This document shows, in pieces, positions 6,352 to 11,190 of a DNA stretch of 11,190 bases. This DNA comes from Burkholderiales bacterium (lineage in GTDB: Bacteria; Pseudomonadota; Gammaproteobacteria; Burkholderiales; Burkholderiaceae_C). The stretch spans positions 1 to 11,190 of the forward strand of contig CANFYD010000070.1 of NCBI GenBank assembly GCA_947450745.1, in the 5' to 3' direction. Position numbers and translations under genes: made by a program. Position 1 is the first letter of the stretch. Every line of letters starts with the position of its first letter. The notes under the pieces were generated by a model that saw only the letters and a program-made list of their open reading frames with translations, ran no database searches and had not been told where the DNA came from.

Positions 6352-6402
6352 AACCAGCGTTAAGGTACGCTCCACTTCTGTTTTTCAATTGCTATCAAGG
6401 TC

Positions 6403-7287
6403 ATGCTCAACTTTCGCCACCTCTACTATTTTTGGGTCGTGACCAAGGAAGGTGGCTTCGCGCGGGCGGCCGAGCGCCTGGACATGGCGGTGCAAACCAT
6501 CAGCACCCAAGTGCGGGAGCTGGAAAAGTCGCTCGGCCATCAACTGCTCAAACCGGCCGGCCGGGGCGTCACGATGACCGAGGCAGGCATGGCCGCCTAC
6601 GCGCGGGCGGAGGAGATTTTTCAGCTCGGTGCCTTGATCACCGACGAAGTGAAAGAAGCGGCCAGCCACAAGGTGGCGCGGCTGGCGGTGGGGCTGTCGG
6701 ACGGTATTTCCAAGCTGGCCGCGCATGCGGTGTTGGCCCCGGTGCTGGGCACGCCAGCGCTGCGGCTGCTCTGCCACGAGGGCGAGGTCGAACAACTGCT
6801 GGCGGAGTTGGCGATGCACAAACTGGATGTGGTGCTGGCCGGGCGCCCGGCCCCGCACAACCCCAATTTACGGCTGACCAGCGAACTGCTGGCGCAAGCA
6901 CCGGTGGATTGGTATGGACCGACGGCGCAGGTCAGCCAAGCCGATGTGGATGATTTCCCGCTGTCGCTTGGGCGCTTGCCGGTGTTGCTGCCCACCGCAC
7001 ATTCAGCGCTGCGCGGCACGCTCGACCATTGGTTTGAAGGGCTGCAGCTGCGCCCGCGCATCGTGGGAGAGTTCGAGGACAGCGCGCTGCTGGCGGTTTT
7101 CGCCCTGCGCGGGCTGGGTGTATTCCCGATCAGCCGGCTCGGTTCAGCCGAAATCGGGCTGATTCCGGGCTTGCGCTTGCTGGGCCGCTGCGAAAACGTG
7201 AAGGACGAAATCCACGCCATCCGCTCACGTCGCGGCCAGCATCACCCGCTGGTGCTGCAAATGCTGGCCGCAGCGCGGAGTCCATAA
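6403..7287 (+). CDS. nhaR: LysR-family transcriptional regulator, NhaR type
   Basis: A 294-residue LysR-type regulator. The N-terminal winged helix-turn-helix covers residues 1-62 (NFRHLYYFWVVTKEGGFARA, AVQTISTQVRELEKSLGHQL). The HLYYFW-V-KEG opening, the PAGRGV-MTEAG wing, the HKLDVVLAG segment in the effector domain, GEFEDSALLAVF, and the C-terminal GRCENVKDEIHAI all correspond to E. coli NhaR. Known NhaR activates the sodium/proton antiporter gene nhaA in response to sodium. No antiporter gene is in this window, so the inducer and targets here are open. The ATG at 6403 has AAGG at a short distance. The gene is divergent from a small membrane protein gene and ends at a strong bidirectional terminator. 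It could be an NhaR paralogue with another job. Confidence 0.82.
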   Translation: MLNFRHLYYFWVVTKEGGFARAAERLDMAVQTISTQVRELEKSLGHQLLKPAGRGVTMTEAGMAAYARAEEIFQLGALITDEVKEAASHKVARLAVGLSDGISKLAAHAVLAPVLGTPALRLLCHEGEVEQLLAELAMHKLDVVLAGRPAPHNPNLRLTSELLAQAPVDWYGPTAQVSQADVDDFPLSLGRLPVLLPTAHSALRGTLDHWFEGLQLRPRIVGEFEDSALLAVFALRGLGVFPISRLGSAEIGLIPGLRLLGRCENVKDEIHAIRSRRGQHHPLVLQMLAAARSP

Positions 7288-7347
7288 AAGTCGGGCCCAG
7301 CTGTAGGTCGGGTCGTGACCCGCGTGTACTCCGCCCCCTCTCAAGTC

Positions 7348-7373
7348 AAAAAGCCCAAGCAATTGGGCTTTTT
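7348..7373. terminator. Bidirectional intrinsic terminator
   Basis: AAAAAGCCCAA (7348-7358), loop GCAA, and TTGGGCTTTTT (7363-7373) make a perfect 11-bp inverted repeat with a T-tract on both strands. It lies 61 bp after the nhaR stop and 148 bp after the Bug-family gene stop, so it can end both converging transcripts. Repeat copy 2 lies between it and the Bug-family gene. Confidence 0.92.
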
Positions 7374-7383
7374 GTCCTCAGAC

Positions 7384-7515
7384 GGTGAGAACTTTTGTAG
7401 CGAGCGGCTGTCAGGCTAGGCGGGAGGAGCGCAGGGACCGGAACGTACTTCAGGTACGTGAGGATCACGAGCATCCGACCAACGACGCATGGCGGCCGCG
7501 CAGTAAAAAGTTTCA
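7384..7515. repeat. Palindromic dispersed repeat, copy 2
   Basis: The core 7397-7505 matches 1751-1859 at 105 of 109 bases, in the same orientation. The internal stem ACGTAC (7443-7448) / GTACGT (7454-7459) is unchanged, while its loop is TTCAG instead of TTTGG. The outer arms differ from copy 1 but are again largely complementary: AACTTTT (7390-7396) against AAAAGTT (7506-7512), and GACG (7381-7384) against CGTC (7518-7521) outside the repeat proper. The right end reaches to within a few bases of the Bug-family gene stop (7522). The terminator at 7348-7373 is just to the left. Confidence 0.85.
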
Positions 7516-7521
7516 AACGTC

Positions 7522-8490
7522 TTAGTCGGCATATTGCCCGGCGGCTTTGATAACGGCGGACCACTTGATCATCTCGGCTTCGACGAACTTTTTGTGCTCA
7601 GGGCCGTTGATGCGCTTGTCGGTGACGATCACTGCGCCCAGCGCTTCTTCACGCTTGACGAAGTCAGGGTCCTTCAACGCCACCTTCAAAGCAGCGGCGA
7701 TCTTGTCCTGCACCGCCTTCGGTGTGCCCTTGGGGGCATAAACGCCGTGCCAGATCGCAACGGTAAAGCCCTTCAGACCCACTTCTTCCATCGTCGGCAG
7801 CTTGGACAGCACCGGGCCGGCCAAGCGCTTGGCGCTGGTCACGGCGTAGGCCTTGACCTTGCCAGTGTCGATCTGCTGGGTGGTGTTGGTGGTTTGGTCG
7901 CACATCAGGTCGACCTGACCGCCGAGCAAATCGGTCATCGCCGGGCCGGTGCCTTTGTAGGGCACGGTGGTCATCTCGATCTTGGTCGTGCTTTGGAACA
8001 GCAAGCCGCACAGGTGCGAGGCAGCACCCAGGCCGGCGTTGGCCAGATTGATCTTGCCTTTGTTGGCATCCATCCACTTGACCAACTCGGCGTAGTTATT
8101 GGCCGGCAGGGTGGGCTTGCCGATCAAGGTCATCGGCACTTCGTTGATCAAACCCAGGTACTCGAAATCTTCCAGCGTTTTGTACTGCATCGTGCGGTAC
8201 AGGGCCGGCGAGGTGGCCATGCCGATGTGGTGCAGCAGCAGGGTGTAGCCGTCCGGCGCAGCGCGGGCCACCTTGGTGGCGCCCAGTGTGCCACCGGCGC
8301 CGCCGATGTTTTCGATCACGATGGTGGCACCGAGCGGCTTGCGCAAGGCCTCGGCCAAGTCGCGAGCCACCTTGTCGGTGGGTCCGCCGGCCGAGAACGG
8401 CACGACCAGATTGATCGGCTTTTCAGGGTATTCGGCCCAAGCACCACCCGCAGCCAGACCCGCCAGACAGCTCAACAACAGTTTTTTCAT
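7522..8490 (-). CDS. Bug (TctC) family periplasmic solute-binding protein
   Basis: A 322-residue secreted protein. The signal peptide MKKLLLSCLAGLAAGGAWA is probably cut before Glu20, giving a mature start EYPEKP. The Bug family signatures are clear: VVPFSAGGPTDKVAR (29-43), NIGGAGGTLGATKVARAAPD (61-80), DGYTLLLHHIG (80-90), then NLANAGLGAASHLCG and VPYKGTGPAMTDLLGGQVDL. Members bind carboxylates in the periplasm and either feed tripartite tricarboxylate transporters or act as sensors; the ligand cannot be told from sequence. The frame is open to TTG at 8553. The ATG at 8490 is chosen for the signal peptide and its AAGGAA ribosome site. It lies 103 bp after the acyl-CoA ligase gene, a gap big enough for its own promoter. 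No TctA or TctB membrane partner is in the window. Confidence 0.92.
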   Translation of the reverse strand: MKKLLLSCLAGLAAGGAWAEYPEKPINLVVPFSAGGPTDKVARDLAEALRKPLGATIVIENIGGAGGTLGATKVARAAPDGYTLLLHHIGMATSPALYRTMQYKTLEDFEYLGLINEVPMTLIGKPTLPANNYAELVKWMDANKGKINLANAGLGAASHLCGLLFQSTTKIEMTTVPYKGTGPAMTDLLGGQVDLMCDQTTNTTQQIDTGKVKAYAVTSAKRLAGPVLSKLPTMEEVGLKGFTVAIWHGVYAPKGTPKAVQDKIAAALKVALKDPDFVKREEALGAVIVTDKRINGPEHKKFVEAEMIKWSAVIKAAGQYAD

Positions 8491-8537
8491 AGTTTCCTTG
8501 GGATTGACGTCTACAGATTTGAATACTAAAACCTGCA

Positions 8538-8551
8538 GCAGACATATCTGC
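8538..8551. promoter_or_regulatory. Small inverted repeat upstream of the Bug-family gene
   Basis: GCAGA (8538-8542) and TCTGC (8547-8551) form a perfect dyad around CATA, 47 bp before the Bug-family ATG and inside the 103-bp gap after the ligase gene. It could be an operator for separate control of this gene or only a small mRNA hairpin. TTGACT on the minus strand near 8584-8590 may be a -35 box, but no convincing -10 accompanies it. Confidence 0.2.
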
Positions 8552-8593
8552 AACGGAAACTACGTACTTCGCACAAGGCTGAGTCAATGTGAT

Positions 8594-9871
8594 TCAGCGG
8601 TAACTGCGCGCGTCTTCGATCACGCGCCCGTCGTTGGGCAAGGCACCCGGTGCCAACCATTCAATGTCGGCCCGCAGCTTGGTGATTTCGCGTACGGCTG
8701 CCGCCACCTGTTCGGCCAAACCCTCAGCCGCCTGGGCCACCTCAATTTTCAGCGTCATGCGGTCTTGCGCCATCTCGCCCTCAACCACCAAGCGCGCACG
8801 GCCCAGCTCAGGAAAGCGCCGCATGATCTCGGCCACCTGCGCCGCATGCACGAACATACCGCGCACCTTGGCTGATTGGTCGGCACGGCCCATCCAGCCC
8901 TGGATGCGCGCATTGCTGCGACCGGTCGGGCAACGGCCCGGCAACATGGCGGACAAGTCGCCGGTGCCAAAGCGGATCAAGGGATAGTCGGGGTTCAAAC
9001 TGGTGACGACCAACTCGCCCACCTCGCCGTCAGGCACCGGGTCGCCGCTGCCCGGCCGCACAATTTCGACCATCACGCCCTCGGCCAACACCAGGCCTTC
9101 ACGGGCGGCGGTCTCGTAAGCGATCAAGCCCAGATCGGCGGTGGCATAGCACTGGTAGCCCGCCACACCGCGCTCGGCCAACCAATCGCGCAGCGACGGC
9201 GGGAAGGCCTCGCCGCTGAGCAAGGCCTTGGTGAACGAGGTGCGTGTGCCCATTTCCTGCGCCTTGTCCAACATGATCTTCAGGAAGCTCGGCGTGCCCA
9301 CATAGGCATGCGGGCGCAAGTCCGCCACCGCCTGCAACTGCATTTCGGTGTTGCCGACACCGCCAGGAAAGACGCTGCACCCCAGCGCGTGGGCACCGCC
9401 CTCCATCATGGCGCCGGCCGGCGTCAGGTGATAGCTGAAGCTGTTGTGGACCAACTCGCCGGCCCGCAGTCCGGCCGCAAACAGCGCCCGTGCGACGCGC
9501 CAGTAATCGGTGCCCTGACCTTCGGGCTCGTAGATCGGCCCGGGCGACTGGAACACCCGGCGCGCGCCGCTGGCACGCACGCAACCGGACCAGCCGACTG
9601 CTGCAAAGCCGCCGAAGGGATCGGGGTTGGACCCGCGGGCCCGCCCGGCTTGCTGGCGCGCCAGCAGCTCAGTCTTGCGCGTGACCGGCAATTGGGCCAG
9701 CGCAGCACGGCTGACGACGGCAGCGGCATCCACCCCGGCCAGCAGCTCGGCATAGGCCGGCGTGTGGGCCTGGGCATGGGCGATCTGCTGAGGCAGCAGC
9801 GCCAGCAAAGCCTGCTCGCGCTCGGCCGGGTCACGCGCTTCCAGCGTGTCAAAAAATTCATCGTTGTGCAT
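8594..9871 (-). CDS. PaaK-like AMP-dependent acyl-CoA ligase, atypical
   Basis: A 425-residue cytosolic protein of the phenylacetate-CoA ligase (PaaK) branch of the adenylate-forming superfamily. Members activate a carboxylic acid with ATP and join it to CoA. Visible motifs are LLSGEAFPPSLRDWL (217-231), the adenine motif YQCYATADLG (239-248), LIRFGTGDLS with Asp305 for ribose binding, and GWMGRADQSAKVRGMFVHAA (325-344) at the hinge to the small C-terminal domain. The usual phosphate loop of the (S/T)SGTTG type is absent; at that place stands VFQSPGPIYEPEG (106-118). The C-terminal LPNDGRVIEDAR has Arg416 where a catalytic lysine is usual. The gene follows livF by 14 bp on one strand, so its substrate may be the compound imported by that transporter, perhaps an aromatic or branched acid (inference). 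The ribosome site is weak. Confidence 0.8.
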   Translation of the reverse strand: MHNDEFFDTLEARDPAEREQALLALLPQQIAHAQAHTPAYAELLAGVDAAAVVSRAALAQLPVTRKTELLARQQAGRARGSNPDPFGGFAAVGWSGCVRASGARRVFQSPGPIYEPEGQGTDYWRVARALFAAGLRAGELVHNSFSYHLTPAGAMMEGGAHALGCSVFPGGVGNTEMQLQAVADLRPHAYVGTPSFLKIMLDKAQEMGTRTSFTKALLSGEAFPPSLRDWLAERGVAGYQCYATADLGLIAYETAAREGLVLAEGVMVEIVRPGSGDPVPDGEVGELVVTSLNPDYPLIRFGTGDLSAMLPGRCPTGRSNARIQGWMGRADQSAKVRGMFVHAAQVAEIMRRFPELGRARLVVEGEMAQDRMTLKIEVAQAAEGLAEQVAAAVREITKLRADIEWLAPGALPNDGRVIEDARSYR

Positions 9872-9885
9872 GGGGTGTCACTTTC

Positions 9886-10731
9886 TCAAGCCAGCCAGCG
9901 CTTGCGGCGTTTGTAGCTTTTCACGTCTTTGAAGCTCTTCCGGTCACCGCCGCCCATGCCGAGGTAGAACTCTTTCACATCCTCGTTCTCGCGCAGCGCG
10001 TGGGCCTCGCCGTCCATCACGACGCGGCCGCTTTCCAGGATGTAGCCGTAGTCGGCATAGCGCAGCGCCATATTGGTGTTCTGCTCGGCCAGCAAAAAAG
10101 TCACGCCTTCCTTGACGTTCAGGTCCTTGACGATCTCGAACACTTCTTCGACCACTTGCGGGGCCAAACCCATCGACGGCTCATCCAGCAGCACCATCTT
10201 GGGGTTGGCCATCAAGGCGCGGCCGATGGCGCACATCTGCTGCTCGCCGCCGGAGGTGTAGGCGGCCTGGCTGCTGCGGCGCGTTTTCAGGCGCGGGAAG
10301 TAGTTGTAGACCTTCTCCAGCGTTTGCCGCACGGCCGCTTTGCCGTCTTGGCGGGTGTAGGCGCCGGTCAGCAGGTTTTCTTCGATGCTCAGGTGGGCGA
10401 AGCAATGCCGCCCTTCCATCACCTGGATCACGCCGCGACCGACCATTTCGGCGGTGGACAGCTTCTCGATCCGCTCACCACGCAGCTCGATCGAACCCTT
10501 GGTGACCTCGCCACGCTCGCCCGCCAACAGGTTGCTGACGGCCCGCAACGTCGTCGTCTTGCCGGCGCCGTTGCCGCCCAGCAATGCCACGAGCGAGCCT
10601 TCCTTGACCTGCAGCGACACGCCCTTCAGCACCAGGATCACGTGGTTGTAGATGACCTCGATGCCGTTGACGTTCAGGAATATTGCTTCGTTGTTGCTGC
10701 TGCTGCTGCTGTTGCTGTTGCTGCTACTCAT
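9886..10731 (-). CDS. livF: LivF-type ABC transporter ATP-binding protein
   Basis: A 281-residue ATPase subunit of a hydrophobic amino acid / carboxylate uptake (HAAT) importer, working at the cytosolic face of the inner membrane. Walker A is GGNGAGKTT (52-60), the signature is TSGGEQQ (159-165, Thr in place of the usual Leu), Walker B is MVLLDEPS (179-186) and the switch region is AEQN (215-218). The middle segment MEGRHCFAHLSIEENLLTGA and the basic tail DRKSFKDVKSYKRRKRWLA mark a LivF subtype that, as I recall, travels with acyl-CoA ligases in aromatic acid clusters. The frame is open to GTG at 10755. The ATG at 10731 is preferred because GGAGG lies six bases before it. Residues 2-14 are only Ser and Asn, an unusual extension ahead of the normal start of the domain (EAIFLNVNGIEVIYNH). 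Confidence 0.93.
   Translation of the reverse strand: MSSSNSNSSSSSNNEAIFLNVNGIEVIYNHVILVLKGVSLQVKEGSLVALLGGNGAGKTTTLRAVSNLLAGERGEVTKGSIELRGERIEKLSTAEMVGRGVIQVMEGRHCFAHLSIEENLLTGAYTRQDGKAAVRQTLEKVYNYFPRLKTRRSSQAAYTSGGEQQMCAIGRALMANPKMVLLDEPSMGLAPQVVEEVFEIVKDLNVKEGVTFLLAEQNTNMALRYADYGYILESGRVVMDGEAHALRENEDVKEFYLGMGGGDRKSFKDVKSYKRRKRWLA
10690..10728 (-). repeat. AGC/AAC trinucleotide microsatellite in the livF 5' end
   Basis: Thirteen consecutive codons after the livF start are AGC, AAC or AGT, giving nine Ser and four Asn, including five AGC codons in a row. Slippage would change the tract in whole codons and keep the frame. It lies ahead of the conserved ATPase fold. Confidence 0.85.
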
Positions 10732-10744
10732 GTCTTGCCTCCAT

Positions 10745-10770
10745 GGCGCGCCCACCGCAGTGGGCGCGCC
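10745..10770 (-). promoter_or_regulatory. Stable intercistronic hairpin directly before the livF ribosome site
   Basis: GGCGCGCCCAC (10745-10755) and GTGGGCGCGCC (10760-10770) are perfect 11-bp arms around a four-base loop, almost all G-C pairs. On the minus-strand transcript the stem ends two bases before GGAGG (complement of 10738-10742), the livF ribosome site. It lies 44 bp downstream of the substrate-binding protein stop. There is no U-run, so complete termination is unlikely. A role in mRNA 3'-end protection of the upstream gene, or in limiting livF translation, is plausible. Confidence 0.75.
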
Positions 10771-10814
10771 TGATCAATGCGTGGCTGGCCAAGTGGCTCG
10801 GGTGGAGACTTCTT

Positions 10815-11190
10815 TCAAGACTGGCAGTCGGCCGGTTCTCTGCGCTCCAGCTTCTTCTCGGAAGCGTATTTGTCGGCCGCCTGCTTGACCATCGGCTTGA
10901 TGATTTGCTCATCGGCCTGCAACCAGTCGGAGCTGAAGCTCCACTTGGTGCCGTCCCAGGTTTGAACGCGCGCCCAGGTTGAGCCCATATGGTCTTGGCA
11001 AGAGGTGCTGAGCGGACGCATCACGCCGCTGAGGCCCAAGGCATCGAGCTTCTTCTGGTCCAGCGCCAGGTTCTCCAAGCCCCAGCGCACTTGTTCGCTG
11101 CTCATCACTTTGCCCTTGCCGAAGCGCTCCTGCGCACGTCGCACCGCCTCGATGCCCAGCATCTGGATCATCACGCCGCGGGTGTACAGG
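10815..11190 (-). CDS. ABC importer substrate-binding protein, C-terminal part (cut by window edge)
   Basis: The last 125 codons of a periplasmic type-1 binding protein (Leu/Ile/Val-BP or urea-amide class). The visible part runs from LYTRGVMIQMLGIEAVRRAQ through QVRWGLENL and PLSTSCQDHMGSTWARVQTW, then DGTKWSF...DWLQADEQIIKPM, to the C-terminal KKLERREPADCQS. Two cysteines (in TSCQDH and near the end in DCQS) could form a disulfide that ties down the tail, as expected for a periplasmic protein. The CxDHxG...QxWDGxKW pattern is one I recall from Burkholderiales binding proteins next to LivF and an AMP ligase. The gene precedes livF on the same strand with an 83-bp spacer holding a strong hairpin. 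The ligand is unknown; an aromatic or branched carboxylate is a guess from the neighbouring ligase. Confidence 0.82.
   Translation of the reverse strand, partial: LYTRGVMIQMLGIEAVRRAQERFGKGKVMSSEQVRWGLENLALDQKKLDALGLSGVMRPLSTSCQDHMGSTWARVQTWDGTKWSFSSDWLQADEQIIKPMVKQAADKYASEKKLERREPADCQS

Noticed and set aside
6295..6375. N-terminal extension of the small membrane protein from GTG at 6375
   Set aside because: AAGGAAG directly before the ATG at 6294 and the immediate membrane helix make the short form much more likely.
7306..7321. REP-like fragment with GGGTC/GACCC after nhaR
   Set aside because: Only a 5-bp stem with a two-base loop, and no second copy in the window; the strong terminator 27 bp on explains the transcript end.
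8467..8490. Lipobox in the Bug-family signal peptide (LLLSC)
   Set aside because: Cys8 is too near the N-terminus and Leu at -2 does not fit; a signal peptidase I cut after AWA at residue 19 fits well.
1..11190. CRISPR arrays, tRNA or rRNA genes, insertion sequences, prophage or defence genes
   Set aside because: No regularly spaced repeats, no cloverleaf-like sequence, no transposase, integrase, nuclease-helicase or toxin-antitoxin pair was recognised on either strand.

Overview
The window is GC-rich, tightly packed chromosomal DNA that looks like a betaproteobacterium of the order Burkholderiales, most likely near the Comamonadaceae. The argB / HAD nucleotidase / slmA order, the Bug-type periplasmic binding protein and the LivF variant with a basic tail all point that way. 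This placement is inferred from protein resemblance remembered by the reader; no search was run.

Region 1 (1-2807, minus strand) reads argB -> HAD pyrimidine 5'-nucleotidase -> slmA -> a DUF815 ATPase cut by the window edge: arginine synthesis, nucleotide clean-up and nucleoid occlusion. A roughly 139-bp palindromic repeat sits between argB and the HAD gene. Region 2 (2808-4127, plus strand) is a divergent gene for a YcaQ/AlkX-type DNA glycosylase. Region 3 (4168-6294, minus strand) is an envelope-stress-flavoured run: a small membrane protein, the HtpX protease and a YebE-like DUF533 protein. Region 4 (6403-7287, plus strand) is an NhaR-type LysR regulator divergent from the small membrane protein and closed by a clear bidirectional terminator. 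Region 5 (7522-11190, minus strand) is a carboxylate uptake and activation cluster. It holds the end of an ABC importer substrate-binding protein, LivF, an unusual PaaK-like acyl-CoA ligase and a Bug-family binding protein.

The most interesting non-coding structure is the repeat present twice (1736-1874 and about 7384-7515). The two copies share 105 of 109 bases in the core, have self-complementary ends, and contain a hairpin whose stem is constant while its loop differs. Both copies lie in the same orientation at the stop codon of a minus-strand gene. This suggests a small palindromic (MITE-like) element or a structured 3'-UTR/RNA module. Other points of note are a stable hairpin directly before the livF ribosome binding site, a Ser/Asn microsatellite at the start of livF, a ligase without the usual ATP-binding loop, and an 8-bp triplicated repeat in front of htpX. 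I see no tRNA, rRNA, CRISPR array, transposase or phage gene, and no complete new defence or mobile system. No gene-free stretch exceeds 300 bases; the longest are 7288-7521 (terminator plus repeat copy 2) and 2808-3023 (divergent promoter region).
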